A stretch of 64,000 nucleotides of DNA, taken from the NCBI RefSeq assembly GCF_001875325.1, contig NZ_MDDC01000005.1, positions 62,001 to 126,000 of the forward strand. Direction: 5' to 3'. The DNA is from Neomoorella thermoacetica. GTDB lineage: Bacteria; Bacillota; DSM-521; Neomoorellales; Neomoorellaceae. The notes below the pieces were generated by a model. The model worked only from the letters and a program-made list of their open reading frames with translations. It ran no database searches and was not told the origin of the DNA. The position numbers were made by a program, and so were the translations under genes. Shown one piece after another: positions 32,750-41,859 of this stretch (positions within the stretch are counted from its first letter, which is position 1; every line of letters begins with the position of its first letter).

Positions 32750-33544
32750 TTGATTTTAGTGGTAGGGACTACCGGGGAGGGAAGGCAGTTAATCCGCAGT
32801 CTCCGGCAGGCCGGTTATCAAATTGTTGCCTGGACTGACAGTACCTACGGGGAGCAACTGGCCTGGCAGGATGGGGCGGTAGCAATATTGACAGGTCCTT
32901 TTACCGAGGATAATCTAGCTGCCCTGGGGAGTAACCGGCAGTTAGAGGCAGTCATTGATGCCACACTGCCCTATCCCAACCATATCTCCCGGACCCTGGA
33001 AGCCTGGTGCCAGCAGCAGCAGATCTGTTACCTGCGATTTTTACGTGCCGAAACAAGCCTGCCGGATGACAATCTCATCTACCAGGTAGCCACCTGGAAC
33101 GAAGCCGCTCGAACAGCCGCGCGGCTGGGAGAGACCATCTTTTTAACAACCGGCACCAACAACCTGGAGGTATTTGTCAAAAATCCGCTGCTAAAAGACA
33201 AGCGAATCGTGGTCCGGGTATTACCCGAACACCAGGTAATAAAAAAATGCCAGGACCTGGGCTTGACGCCCCGCGACATTATCGCCATGCAGGGGCCTTT
33301 CTCCAAAGAAATAAATAAAGCCATGTTTAAAGCCTGTAAGGCTGGCGTCGTCGTCACCCGCGATGCCGGTCCAGCCGGCGGCACCGAAGCCAAAATAGCC
33401 GCCGCCCTGGCGCTAAAAATACCGGTAGTAGTAATCAAGCGGCCTTCCATCCAGTACCGTTACCCTGTCTACACCGTTAACGAAGCCGTCGCCCTGCTGA
33501 AAAAGTTAACGCCTCCGAAATTAGATATGGAAAATGGGGGGTGA
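32750..33544 (+). CDS. cbiJ: Precorrin-6A / cobalt-precorrin-6A reductase
   Basis: CbiJ/CobK reduces (cobalt-)precorrin-6A with NAD(P)H during corrin ring synthesis. The 264-residue protein has the family length, a Rossmann-like N-terminus (MILVVGTTGEGRQLIRSLRQAG), IDATLPYPNHIS near residue 67, YLRFLRAETSLP and the conserved TTGTNNLEVF near 145. The TTG start at 32750 follows GGGAGGGCAGG. It is the first gene after the cobalamin riboswitch and sits directly before the cobalt importer; other corrin genes are not in this window. Confidence 0.92.
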   Translation: MILVVGTTGEGRQLIRSLRQAGYQIVAWTDSTYGEQLAWQDGAVAILTGPFTEDNLAALGSNRQLEAVIDATLPYPNHISRTLEAWCQQQQICYLRFLRAETSLPDDNLIYQVATWNEAARTAARLGETIFLTTGTNNLEVFVKNPLLKDKRIVVRVLPEHQVIKKCQDLGLTPRDIIAMQGPFSKEINKAMFKACKAGVVVTRDAGPAGGTEAKIAAALALKIPVVVIKRPSIQYRYPVYTVNEAVALLKKLTPPKLDMENGG

Positions 33545-33681
33545 GAGGCGGGAGGCTTGCGGGGACCGTGACTCTACGGGGTCAGATACAGCCACCCGCA
33601 AAATTACTGCTCTAGTTTTTGCTTTAAATTCCGACTTCCGATTCGCTGCTTCCCACTACCAAAATTCAGGGGGTACATACG

Positions 33682-34452
33682 ATGATCCGCCGTACAACCT
33701 GGTTAACCCTGTATCTTCTCCTGGCTATGGCCGTCCTGGCCCGGCCGGCCTTTGCCATGCATATCGCCGAAGGCTTCCTGCCCTTCAACTGGGCAGCTTT
33801 CTGGTTTATCGTCGTCCTGCCCTTCTGGATCTGGGGCCTGCGCTCCCTCCAGCATACCGTTAAAAGTAACCCCGGCCTGAAAATGCTCCTGGGCCTGGCT
33901 GGCGCCTATGCCTTTGTCCTCTCAGCCCTGAAAATCCCTTCAGTGACCGGGAGCTGCTCCCATCCTACCGGCGTAGGCCTGGGAGCCGTTCTCTTTGGCC
34001 CGGCAGCCATGAGCATCCTGGGAGGTATTGTCCTCATCTTTCAGGCCTTGCTGCTGGCCCACGGGGGCTTGAGCACCCTGGGTGCCAACACCTTTTCCAT
34101 GGCCGTGGTCGGTCCCTTTGTGGCCTACGGACTTTACCGCCTGGTAAGAAAGCTCAAAGGGTCAATGCCCCTGGCCGTTTTCCTGGCTGCCTCCCTGGGT
34201 GACTTGATGACCTACGTCACCACTTCCCTGCAGCTCGCCCTGGCTTTTCCGGCCCAGGCCGGGGGGGTAGTAGCATCCATGCTCAAATTCATGGGCATCT
34301 TTGCCGTTACCCAGCTACCCCTGGCCATCAGCGAAGGCTTTTTAACGGTCATCGTCTTTAACCTGCTGGCCGCCTATAACAAAAACGAACTGGAGGAGCT
34401 GTCTATCTTGCCGGAGAAAACGGCGGCCGAAGGTAGCCGCAGCCGGCAGTAG
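33682..34452 (+). CDS. cbiM: Cobalt ECF transporter S component CbiM
   Basis: CbiM is the substrate-binding membrane component of the energy-coupling-factor cobalt importer. The 256-residue protein has an N-terminal signal peptide ending AFA, after which the mature chain would start MHIAEGFLP. In this family the Met-His N-terminus binds the metal, so the start ATG 33682 plus cleavage fits well. Further motifs are [17 protein letters not shown] near residue 90 and [21 protein letters not shown] near 115. It belongs to the riboswitch-controlled operon with cbiJ upstream and cbiNQO downstream. Confidence 0.95.
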   Translation: MIRRTTWLTLYLLLAMAVLARPAFAMHIAEGFLPFNWAAFWFIVVLPFWIWGLRSLQHTVKSNPGLKMLLGLAGAYAFVLSALKIPSVTGSCSHPTGVGLGAVLFGPAAMSILGGIVLIFQALLLAHGGLSTLGANTFSMAVVGPFVAYGLYRLVRKLKGSMPLAVFLAASLGDLMTYVTTSLQLALAFPAQAGGVVASMLKFMGIFAVTQLPLAISEGFLTVIVFNLLAAYNKNELEELSILPEKTAAEGSRSRQ

Positions 34453-34527
34453 AGCGGGTAAAAAACGCTTGGAACTTCCCTATCGCTACGCTTCTATTAT
34501 AGCAGTTAGCCAGTGGAGGTGTAATTA

Positions 34528-34815
34528 ATGAGTACCTCTCAAAAAAATTTTTTATTGCTCCTAATTGTTATGCTCCTGGCCGCGGTGCCTTTCCTAATAC
34601 ACCGGAAGGCGGAGTTTGCCGGCGCCGACGACCGGGCTGCAGAGGCCATAACCCAAATCCGTCCCGACTATAAACCGTGGTTGAAACCTGTCTGGGAACC
34701 GCCCAGCGGGGAAGTGGAAACCTTCCTCTTTGCCTCCCAGGCGGCCATCGGCAGCGGTATTGTTTGCTACTTCCTGGGCTACAGTAAAGGCAAAAAACAG
34801 CGGGAGCCGAAGTAG
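34528..34815 (+). CDS. cbiN: Cobalt transporter accessory protein CbiN
   Basis: CbiN is a 95-residue two-span membrane protein that associates with CbiM and is needed for cobalt transport. An N-terminal hydrophobic segment (NFLLLLIVMLLAAVPFLI) is followed by an extracytoplasmic loop with GADDRAAEAITQIRPDYKPW, typical of the family, and a C-terminal span (FASQAAIGSGIVCYFLGY) with a basic tail. The start ATG 34528 follows GTGGAGGTG. The stop codon is immediately followed by the cbiQ start. Confidence 0.94.
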   Translation: MSTSQKNFLLLLIVMLLAAVPFLIHRKAEFAGADDRAAEAITQIRPDYKPWLKPVWEPPSGEVETFLFASQAAIGSGIVCYFLGYSKGKKQREPK

Positions 34816-35610
34816 ATGTTTAACATTGACCAGTACGCCTACAGCAACCGCCTCACGCAAGTTCACCCGGGCGAAAAAATAGCTTTCGCCCTGGCAACCC
34901 TCTTGATCGCCCTGGTGGCGCCCCAACCCGCCTTACCGGCTATCATTGTCGCCCTGATGGCCGGGGCTGCCATTGGGGCTGCCGGGATCCCGGCCCGGTT
35001 TTACTTGCAGCTTTTCCTGATACCCTTTTCTTTTTTGATAGCCGGGGTGGCCATGATCGCCCTCACCATTACCAACCAGCCCCTGGCCGGGTTAAAGGGG
35101 CTGACCCTCCTGGGCTGGACCCTGGGCGTTACCCCCGCCAGCCTCCACCTGGCCGGAAAAATTTTCTTCAAATCCCTGGGGGCTGTATCCTGCCTATACT
35201 TCCTTTCCCTCACGACCCCCATGGTAGATATCATGACCGTACTTAAGAAACTTCGCGTCCCGGCTTTGCTGGTGGACTTAATCAGCCTTACTTACCGCTT
35301 TATTTTTGTCCTAATGGCAACCGTCAATGACATATATACCGCCCAGGCTGCCCGCCTGGGGTATGCCTCCCTGCGCACATCCTATCACTCCCTGGGACAA
35401 CTGGTAGCCAACCTCTTTATCAAAACCCACCGCCGTTCCCAGGAATTATTTACCGCTCTGACGGCCCGCGGCTATGAAGAAGAGCTACAAGTACTCGACG
35501 TTCCCAAACCTTTCTCGTGGCCTTTTTTATTCCTGGCTGCCGGCCTCGATCTCGTCCTGTTGAGCCTGATGTTCATTTTCAGGAGGTGGACCCTTTGGCC
35601 GCCCTTTTAG
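34816..35610 (+). CDS. cbiQ: Cobalt ECF transporter T component CbiQ
   Basis: CbiQ is the transmembrane coupling protein that links CbiM/N to the ATPase. It has 264 residues and about six hydrophobic segments. The N-terminal DQYAYSNRLTQVHPGEK matches the CbiQ family, and the ATPase-contact motif ALTARGYEEE (an Ala-x-Ala-Arg-Gly signature) is near residue 218. It starts directly after the cbiN stop, and its last 16 bases overlap the cbiO start. Together these four genes form a complete Co2+ importer. Confidence 0.95.
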   Translation: MFNIDQYAYSNRLTQVHPGEKIAFALATLLIALVAPQPALPAIIVALMAGAAIGAAGIPARFYLQLFLIPFSFLIAGVAMIALTITNQPLAGLKGLTLLGWTLGVTPASLHLAGKIFFKSLGAVSCLYFLSLTTPMVDIMTVLKKLRVPALLVDLISLTYRFIFVLMATVNDIYTAQAARLGYASLRTSYHSLGQLVANLFIKTHRRSQELFTALTARGYEEELQVLDVPKPFSWPFLFLAAGLDLVLLSLMFIFRRWTLWPPF

Positions 35611-36449
35611 AAGCAGAAGCAGTTTCCTTTACTTATCCTGACGGTACCCGGGCCCTGCAAAAAGTCACCTTGAGCATCCCGGAAGGAAAGAAAATTGCCG
35701 TCCTGGGTCCCAATGGCGCCGGCAAATCTACCCTTTTCCTCCACTTCAACGGTATCTTGAGACCCCGGGAGGGAAGGATCTACTTTGCCGGGGCCAGGAT
35801 CAGCTACAGCCATAACGCATTGCAACAATTGCGCCAGCAAGTGGGCATCGTCTTTCAAGACCCTGACAGCATGCTTTTTGCCGCCAGCGTACGCCAGGAG
35901 ATATCCTTTGGCCCCTTAAACCTGGGCCTGTCGAAGGAGGAGGCACTGGCAAGGGTCGAGGCGGCCATGGCGGCAACGGGGATAAACGACCTCAGGGATA
36001 AACCGACCCATTTTTTAAGCTACGGCCAGAAAAAACGGGTGGCCATCGCCAGCGTTCTGGCCATGGAACCCCGGGTAATCATCTTTGATGAGCCTACAGC
36101 CTACCTGGACCCGCGCTCTACGCGTGAAGTTATGGCCTTGCTGGAGACTATCAGCCGTAAAGGGACGACAATTATTCTATCAACCCATGATGTGGACATT
36201 GCCTATAGCTGGGCCGACTATATCTATGTCCTGGCCGCGGGACAGGTAATCGGCGCCGGGACGCCGGCTGAAATCTTTAGCGATGCCCCTCTCCTGGAAG
36301 CTGCCGATCTGGCCCGGCCCTGGCTGCTGGATGTCTATGAGGACTTAAAAAACAAAGGCTGGCTGCCGTTAGAAGCGCCAGTCCCGAAGAGTAGAGACGA
36401 GCTCCTGGCTCTCATTCCTTATCGTTGCAGGTCGCAGCTGGCTATTTAA
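35595..36449 (+). CDS. cbiO: Cobalt ECF transporter ATPase CbiO
   Basis: CbiO is the ABC ATPase of the cobalt importer. The Walker A GPNGAGKST is near residue 37, Q-loop VGIVFQDPD near 82, signature LSYGQKKRV near 142, Walker B VIIFDEPTAYLDP near 160 and the switch His in LSTHDVD near 195. The frame is open upstream to 35517, but AGGAGG at 35581-35586 fits TTG 35595, giving a 284-residue protein that starts MAALLEAEAVSFTYPDG. The stop overlaps by 8 bases the stop of the convergent membrane-protein gene. Confidence 0.95.
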   Translation: MAALLEAEAVSFTYPDGTRALQKVTLSIPEGKKIAVLGPNGAGKSTLFLHFNGILRPREGRIYFAGARISYSHNALQQLRQQVGIVFQDPDSMLFAASVRQEISFGPLNLGLSKEEALARVEAAMAATGINDLRDKPTHFLSYGQKKRVAIASVLAMEPRVIIFDEPTAYLDPRSTREVMALLETISRKGTTIILSTHDVDIAYSWADYIYVLAAGQVIGAGTPAEIFSDAPLLEAADLARPWLLDVYEDLKNKGWLPLEAPVPKSRDELLALIPYRCRSQLAI

Positions 36450-36873
36450 GGGTGTTTTCAGTTTTTTTTGCCGGCAGGAGTTGCAGAGTGGCCGCCTGAT
36501 TCCGCAGGCGAAGGTTTTCCTTGAATTCAATCAAGATCGATAGTAGCTCATGGAGAAAAGGACTGCCAAAGGTCGCCATCAGACCCACAGCCAGCATATT
36601 GATTAATAAATACAAGGCGGGAGTGGTAGCTTTCAGGCCAGCAAAGGCATTGAGACCCAGGAGCGCAAAAACATCTATTGAAGCGAAGCCGGCCAGCAAA
36701 GCGGAAATAAGGGCGTTAAATAAAACTACCCGGAGCTCCCGCTTTTTCTCTTCCCGGGGGTTGTCAAGGGGTTCGCCCAACCAGGGCCAGCGGGCTTTAA
36801 AAAGGTCGGTAATGCCCTTAGCAGCGGCGAAAACCGCCCCGATAATGGTAAAAAAGCGGCTGAGATCTTCCAT
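36442..36873 (-). CDS. Membrane protein of unknown function
   Basis: This minus-strand gene encodes 143 residues with an N-terminal helix (LSRFFTIIGAVFAAAKGITDLF), a central pair of hydrophobic spans (VLFNALISALLAGFASI then DVFALLGLNAF) and another (LYLLINMLAVGLMATFGSPF), followed by a basic cytoplasmic-looking tail. Of two ATGs (36879, 36873), the second is better spaced from the GGGGGG ribosome-binding site. I do not recognise the family. It is convergent with cbiO and shares 8 bases with it. Confidence 0.75.
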   Translation of the reverse strand: MEDLSRFFTIIGAVFAAAKGITDLFKARWPWLGEPLDNPREEKKRELRVVLFNALISALLAGFASIDVFALLGLNAFAGLKATTPALYLLINMLAVGLMATFGSPFLHELLSILIEFKENLRLRNQAATLQLLPAKKTENTLK

Positions 36874-37355
36874 GTACATTTCCCCCCTTTCCTGGACCTG
36901 CCGTTCTCCTTCTCGTCGCCGGGTATGGGTAGAACCGGGCCATACCGGATAAAAGGAGCGGGTTTACCTTATCCTATGCTGGATTGAGGGGAGATGCTAA
37001 AAGGGGTATAGATAGTGCGGGGGTTAAATTCAGCTTAATGGGTTACCTCATACCCTCTCCGTACCATCACCGTTTATACGCCGTCTTCCGAACCTATGTA
37101 TTATAAAATATGGTTTAAAGGTATCATCAGGTTAGACACCCCATGCCACTGGCGCGGCACCAGCAGAAAGATGAAGATAACGGCCTGGCATTTTTTGGTA
37201 GCGAGGGACCTGGTCCGGGCGGTTAAGTAGCCCTGGCGCAGCCGGGGGATAATCAGACGGGCCCGAGGACAGGGAGCGAGTAAAACAATGCCAGCCTGGA
37301 GGAAAGTTGTTTTCAGGCTAGCTAAAAGCAAAGAAATAAAGAGGGGTGCAGGCTT
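36874..37355 (+). other. Intergenic region without a supported gene
   Basis: About 480 bases between the unknown membrane-protein gene and plsY. A 76-codon minus-strand frame (37101-37331) lacks a ribosome site and is not supported. A GAGGGGTG at 37341-37348 is the plsY ribosome site. I see no clear terminator or RNA gene. Confidence 0.5.
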
Positions 37356-37943
37356 TTGTTATCCCGGGCAGTTATCTTGACAGGGATCTTTGCGGCTTAC
37401 GCTGTAGGTTCCCTTGCAGGCGGTCATTTTTTAAGTAAAATCATGTATAATACGGATGTACGCCTGGTGGGGAGCGGTAATGCCGGCACCATGAACGTGT
37501 TCCGCAACCTGGGTATCGCCGCCGGTATAATGACCTTTATCTGGGATACAGCCAAGGGCTTCCTGGTGGTAGCCATGGGGCTAAAGGGGGGCGGGGTGGA
37601 ACTTGGTGTCCTCATGGCCCTGGCGGCTGTTGCCGGCCATAACTGGCCCCTTTACTGGCGGTTTCAGGGCGGTAAGGGCCTGGCCACCAGCCTGGGGGTA
37701 GCCCTGGCCGTCTATCCTGCCGCAGTACTACCTGGAGCCGCTCTCCTGGGTTTGCTAACCTTTCTGACCCGCAATACCGACCTGGCCACCATCCTGACCT
37801 TTAGCGCCCTGCCCATCTATTTCTGGTGGCGCGAAGGCCCGGGATGGTATTTTGCCTTTGGCCTGGGCCTGGCAGCGATTATGCTCCTGCGTCACAGGCT
37901 CCTGGTAATCAGCCTTTTTCATAATCTACATAAAGGGCGTTAA
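37356..37943 (+). CDS. plsY: Glycerol-3-phosphate acyltransferase PlsY-like
   Basis: PlsY transfers an acyl group from acyl-phosphate to glycerol-3-phosphate, the first step of phospholipid synthesis. The 195-residue membrane protein has the family's conserved loops: VRLVGSGNAGTMNVFRNLG (near residue 35; family S-G-x-x-G-x-x-N), WDTAKGFLVV near 66 and the third motif AGHNWPLYWRFQGGKGLATSLG near 92. It starts at TTG 37356 with GAGGGGTG seven bases before. GNAGTMN in place of the usual GNPGATN is a small deviation typical of some PlsY paralogues. Confidence 0.9.
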   Translation: MLSRAVILTGIFAAYAVGSLAGGHFLSKIMYNTDVRLVGSGNAGTMNVFRNLGIAAGIMTFIWDTAKGFLVVAMGLKGGGVELGVLMALAAVAGHNWPLYWRFQGGKGLATSLGVALAVYPAAVLPGAALLGLLTFLTRNTDLATILTFSALPIYFWWREGPGWYFAFGLGLAAIMLLRHRLLVISLFHNLHKGR

Positions 37944-38072
37944 GGCCCATTTGTTACACCCCTTTCCCGTACCCATTACCCGGAGACCCATACTTCCCAG
38001 CTTTTCCCCAGGGGGTGAAAGGTGGCTTTATAGGATTTAACCCGGCTACCAGATGAGTCACCAGGCTCGGCT

Positions 38073-38354
38073 TCAAACCGAACTCCTTATTCTAAAGGTC
38101 GTTTCACCCCGGGGCTCCTCGTACTGGACCTTGACTTCTTTAACTTCAGCCCAGGCCGGCCCCCGGTGGCACCGGTCAAGGAATTCTTTCACTTCAGCCT
38201 CCGGCCCCTCAACCACCCCCTCAACGCTACCGTTATAGCGGTTGCGTACCCAGCCGTTAAGCTGCAAAACTGCCGCCTGGCGGAGGACAAAATAGCGAAA
38301 CCCAACTCCTTGAACAAAACCCTTTACCTGGAAATGCGCCCGAACCAGGGGCAT
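38073..38354 (-). CDS. acyP: Acylphosphatase
   Basis: This 93-residue acylphosphatase hydrolyses carboxyl-phosphate bonds. The active-site signature GFVQGVGFRYFVLRQA (residues ~12-27, with the catalytic Arg of GFR) and NGWVRNRYNGSVEGVVEG (with the catalytic Asn) are intact. In an acetogen, acetyl phosphate is a plausible substrate, as is acyl phosphate made for PlsY, whose gene is the neighbour. It is monocistronic on the minus strand, starting at ATG 38354 with a GGAGG-type ribosome-binding site. Confidence 0.95.
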   Translation of the reverse strand: MPLVRAHFQVKGFVQGVGFRYFVLRQAAVLQLNGWVRNRYNGSVEGVVEGPEAEVKEFLDRCHRGPAWAEVKEVKVQYEEPRGETTFRIRSSV

Positions 38355-38482
38355 AGCGGAACCTCCCTCGAAAAAATTTTAGTAGTTAATATAACATAAT
38401 CCCATGCAGGGGACAACCCGGGGGACGCCGGGCACCCGGAAGGAGTATAATATATCCTGCCTCTAGAAGGAGGGGCCATCGC

Positions 38483-39382
38483 TTGTCTTTACCCTTACCC
38501 GCTCCCAAAACCTCAACGTCAATCAAGGACCATATGGGCTTACTTCTCACTGTCACCATCTGGGCCAGCACTTTTATCAATATCAAGATAGTCCTCCTCC
38601 AGGTGCCCCCCAATACCCTGGCTTTTCTACGCTTCCTGGTAGCCAGCATTGTTCTGGGTCTCTATCTTGTCTGGCGGCACCAACCATTTATAAAACGCCA
38701 GGACTGGCCCCTGGCAGGCCTGACCGGTTTAACTGGTATCACCCTCTATAATTTCCTGCAAAACCAGGGATTAAAGTATGCCGGTGCCACCGATGCCGCT
38801 ATTCTGGCAGCCATGGCCCCGGTGTTTATAGCCCTGCTGGCCGGGTTATTGCTGCGGGAAAGGATTTCCCGGCGCCAGTTAGGCGGCATCATCATCGCCT
38901 TTACCGGTTCAGCACTGGTGGCAACCAACGGCTCCCTGGAAGGCCTGGCTTTAAATCCGGGCCGGTTGTATGGCGATCTTCTCGTCCTCCTGACCGGCCT
39001 TTCCTGGGCGGTCTACAGCATCAGCCTCAAACGCCTTCTTAACCGTTATGCGCCGGTTACTGTCCTGACCTGTTCAACAATAGCAGGTACCATTTTTTTG
39101 CTCCCCCTGGCCCTGCTCGAATCTCCCATAAATTGGGCAACCGTTGATATGTCCTGCTGGATCAACGTCCTCTACCTGGGTTTACTGGCTTCCGCCCTGG
39201 CGTACTTGATCTGGAACACCGTCCTCTCAAGGGTGCCAGCCGTTACCGCCGGAGTTTACCTGTACCTGTTACCGGTTATAACCGCCATTATTGCCGCCCT
39301 TTTTCTCCGGGAAGTACCCGGGCCCTATACTATAACCGGGGGCATCATTGTCCTGCTTGGTACCTATCTGGCCGGCCAGTGA
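38483..39382 (+). CDS. EamA/DMT-family transporter
   Basis: This 299-residue, ten-span drug/metabolite exporter has two EamA repeats: the first from HMGLLLTVTIWASTFINIK to about residue 140, the second from LLVLLTGLSWAVYSISLKRLL to the end. Family text includes LRFLVASIVLGLYLVW and GATDAAILAAMAPVF. Members often export amino acids or other metabolites; the substrate is unknown. The TTG start 38483 follows AGAAGGAGGGG. It is divergent from the acylphosphatase gene. Confidence 0.92.
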   Translation: MSLPLPAPKTSTSIKDHMGLLLTVTIWASTFINIKIVLLQVPPNTLAFLRFLVASIVLGLYLVWRHQPFIKRQDWPLAGLTGLTGITLYNFLQNQGLKYAGATDAAILAAMAPVFIALLAGLLLRERISRRQLGGIIIAFTGSALVATNGSLEGLALNPGRLYGDLLVLLTGLSWAVYSISLKRLLNRYAPVTVLTCSTIAGTIFLLPLALLESPINWATVDMSCWINVLYLGLLASALAYLIWNTVLSRVPAVTAGVYLYLLPVITAIIAALFLREVPGPYTITGGIIVLLGTYLAGQ

Positions 39383-39455
39383 GCGCGGCAGGAGGTATGC
39401 TGAGATAAAAGACGGGGTCGCCGGCGCGGTATAATAGCGGTTTTCAAGGAAGGAT

Positions 39456-39484
39456 GCAGGACTTAAAAAGGTTTTGTAGAAAAT
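39456..39484 (+). promoter_or_regulatory. Sigma-H-like promoter before yqeY
   Basis: AGGACTT (39458-39464), 11 bases and GTAGAAA (39476-39482) have the same spacing as the elements at 20917 and 28365, but GAAA replaces GAAT. A TATAAT at 39430-39435 upstream could be part of an additional promoter, without a clear -35. Confidence 0.4.
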
Positions 39485-39565
39485 AATTAACTGGTAACCT
39501 GGAAAACCTAAACCCATGCCTGGAAGCTGCAGGCACACCCGGACAATACCCAGGGAGGCAGGAAA

Positions 39566-40018
39566 ATGGCAGAAAACATGAAGGAAAAGCTAACCCGTGA
39601 TATGAAAGAGGCCCTCAAGGCCCATGACAAAATCAGGCTCCAGACCATCAGGATGGTGCTGGCCAGCATTAAAAACTTCGAGATCGATAAACAACACCCC
39701 CTCAGCGAAGAGGAGATTGCCGGTGTTATTCAAAAGGAAATAAAGATGCGGCAGGATTCCCTGGAGCAGTTCTCCCGTGGTGGCCGGGAGGATCTGGTTG
39801 AACAAACCCGGGCTGAACTCAAAGTCCTGGAGGATTATTTACCCCGGCAGCTAACGGAAGCTGAACTCAAGGAAATAATTCAGCAGACTATCCAGGAGAC
39901 AGGGGCCAGATCAAAGAGGGAAATGGGAAAGGTTATGGCCGCCTTGATGCCAAAAATCCGCGGTCGCGCGGATGGAAAAAAAGCCAACGAGCTGGTCAAA
40001 GAGATCCTGGCCTCATGA
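39566..40018 (+). CDS. yqeY: GatB/YqeY-domain protein
   Basis: This 150-residue YqeY protein begins MAENMKEKLTRDMKEALKAHD, the normal family start, with IRLQTIRMVLASIKNFEID and the C-terminal helical GatB-like domain (GKVMAALMPKIRGRADGKKAN). The domain is related to the tRNA-binding tail of the amidotransferase GatB. The cellular role of free YqeY is not firmly known. The start ATG follows GGGAGGCAGG. It overlaps the methyltransferase start by four bases (ATGA), so the two are cotranslated. Confidence 0.95.
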   Translation: MAENMKEKLTRDMKEALKAHDKIRLQTIRMVLASIKNFEIDKQHPLSEEEIAGVIQKEIKMRQDSLEQFSRGGREDLVEQTRAELKVLEDYLPRQLTEAELKEIIQQTIQETGARSKREMGKVMAALMPKIRGRADGKKANELVKEILAS

Positions 40019-41619
40019 ATGGTTGCCAGAGGGAACTCTACCTTGCCTTCCCTGTTTGCTGCCCAGGAACATATAATCAGGAGGCCAGGTACCCCTTGGC
40101 TAAACGTCCGACAACCCGCGGTTCGGCCTGCCTGGTTTGGGACACAAAACTGGCAGGAGAGATCCAGCCAGGTGAATATGCCTTGCAAAAAAAAGAACTG
40201 GTTATACCCTCGGCAGGGGATGGCCCGGACCGGCAGCAATCCTTTTTATCAGAGCCAAGAGTCAACCGCCTCATTCAGGGCGACAACCTCCAGGCTATGC
40301 AGGGGCTCCTAGATAGGGGATATGAAGGTAAAATCGACCTTATTTATATCGATCCCCCTTTTTTCAGCCAGGACAATTACAACCACCGGGTTCCCCTCGC
40401 CGGGACGGCCGCCGGCCAGGAACCCCCGGTCATAGAGCGGACAGCCTACCGGGACACCTGGAGCGGTGGAATTGATGCCTACCTGGACATGCTCTACCCC
40501 CGACTCCAGCTCATGAAACGGCTACTGGCTCCGAATGGTAGTATCTACGTCCACCTGGATGCCAGCATCAGCCATTACATAAAGGTAATAATGGATGAGA
40601 TCTTCGGCCTGGAATGCTTCCAGCGGGAGATTATCTGGCGGATTGGCTGGATCTCCGGATATAAAAGCGCCGCCCGCAACTGGGTTCGTAATCACGATAC
40701 CCTGCTTTTCTATGTCAGGGACCCGGCCAGGTTCATCTTTAATAAAGAGTACCTGCCCTACCCTCCCGGCTACCGGCGGCGCGGCAGCCGGGAAATAAAG
40801 GGGAAGGGGTATCCCCTGGATGACGTCTGGAATGCCAACCCCTTTGAATTTGAGTTAAAAGGGGAAGAAAGCCTGGATTCCATCCAGATCAAAAGCTTTT
40901 CCCGGGAGAAGACCGGCTTTGCCACCCAAAAAAACATAAGCCTCCTCCGGCGGATTATCAAGGCTTCCTCCAACCCCGGAGACCTGGTGGCTGACTTTTT
41001 TTGCGGTTCCGGCACCACCCTGGTGGCCGCCGAAGCTCTGGGCCGGAAATGGCTGGGGTGTGAAATAGAGCGGACCGGCCTTCAGGTAGCTCGCAAGCGT
41101 CTGGTAGCAGCAGGAGCCGGCCCTTTTTATATTGAGGTGGTGCAGCCGGCGAACCTGCCCGCCACCGGTTTAGCGCCTGTTGCCACTGACCAGCACGGTC
41201 CGGGAACCGGTGAGCAGAAGCAGCCCCGTTTGCTGGCGGGAGCTACTAGAACCCCATTGGACAATGGCCTGGAAGAGGTAACCATCAGCCTGGAAGGGTA
41301 TTTCCTGCCGGCAATTCCGGCCAGCCGGCTATCCCGTAAAGGCAGGAGCGACCTGGAGACGGCAACGAGAGCATGCCGGGAGAATTTCGCCCTTATTATC
41401 GATTACTGGGCCGTGGACTGGGATTACGACGGACGAATTTTTAAGAGTCAGTGGCAGGCGTGGAGGGGTTACGGCAAAAACGAACCTCCCGTGCCGGTCA
41501 AGGCCCGGGCAACCCTGGCAGCAAAAAATGAAAGAACCATTGCCGTCCAGGTAGTTGATATTCTGGGGAATGAGATTCTAACTGTTATAGAAACGGGAAA
41601 GCCCTCTCCTATACGATAA
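40015..41619 (+). CDS. Site-specific DNA adenine methyltransferase, orphan
   Basis: This 534-residue N6-adenine or N4-cytosine DNA methyltransferase has the beta-class order: catalytic motif IV (YIDPPFFSQDNY, near residue 111) precedes the SAM-binding motif I (DFFCGSGTTLVAAEALGR, near residue 328). DPPF favours adenine. Similar to type III Mod proteins in this core. Residues 1-75 and the ~150-residue C-terminus (from about 385) are not recognised. No restriction gene is adjacent, so it may be a regulatory orphan. It is translationally coupled to yqeY, an unusual neighbour. Confidence 0.87.
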   Translation: MNGCQRELYLAFPVCCPGTYNQEARYPLAKRPTTRGSACLVWDTKLAGEIQPGEYALQKKELVIPSAGDGPDRQQSFLSEPRVNRLIQGDNLQAMQGLLDRGYEGKIDLIYIDPPFFSQDNYNHRVPLAGTAAGQEPPVIERTAYRDTWSGGIDAYLDMLYPRLQLMKRLLAPNGSIYVHLDASISHYIKVIMDEIFGLECFQREIIWRIGWISGYKSAARNWVRNHDTLLFYVRDPARFIFNKEYLPYPPGYRRRGSREIKGKGYPLDDVWNANPFEFELKGEESLDSIQIKSFSREKTGFATQKNISLLRRIIKASSNPGDLVADFFCGSGTTLVAAEALGRKWLGCEIERTGLQVARKRLVAAGAGPFYIEVVQPANLPATGLAPVATDQHGPGTGEQKQPRLLAGATRTPLDNGLEEVTISLEGYFLPAIPASRLSRKGRSDLETATRACRENFALIIDYWAVDWDYDGRIFKSQWQAWRGYGKNEPPVPVKARATLAAKNERTIAVQVVDILGNEILTVIETGKPSPIR

Positions 41620-41732
41620 GGTGAACACCCGCGTAAAAAGCCAACGGTGAAACAGGACTGCGCCGCGGCTACCGAGAATATCCTCCTTGCCGCCCAAGCT
41701 AAATTTATGACCTGGCTTCAGTTAAAAACAGG

Positions 41733-41763
41733 AAACGCCACCGGCTCGGAGCCGCTGGCGTTT
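41733..41763 (-). terminator. Terminator of the tRNA-Thr/tRNA-Pro unit
   Basis: On the minus strand AACGCCAGCGGCT and AGCCGGTGGCGTT form a stem, and TCCTGTTTTT follows. Read from the plus strand it may also stop the methyltransferase transcript. Confidence 0.75.
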
Positions 41764-41774
41764 CTAGCTTTTCC

Positions 41775-41850
41775 TGGAGCCAACGAGGGGATTCGAACCC
41801 CTGACCTGCTGATTACAAGTCAGCTGCTCTACCAGCTGAGCTACGTTGGC
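41775..41850 (-). tRNA. tRNA-Thr(TGT)
   Basis: On the minus strand the acceptor GCCAACG pairs with CGTTGGC, the D-arm is GCTC...GAGC, the anticodon stem CTGAC encloses loop CTTGTAA with anticodon TGT, and the T-arm has GGTTCGAATCC. The CCA end is encoded. Confidence 0.96.
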
Positions 41851-41859
41851 ACGCTGTGG

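Noticed and set aside
37101-37331. 76-codon minus-strand ORF between the membrane-protein gene and plsY
   Set aside because: No ribosome site, no recognised protein text, basic low-complexity composition; likely chance.
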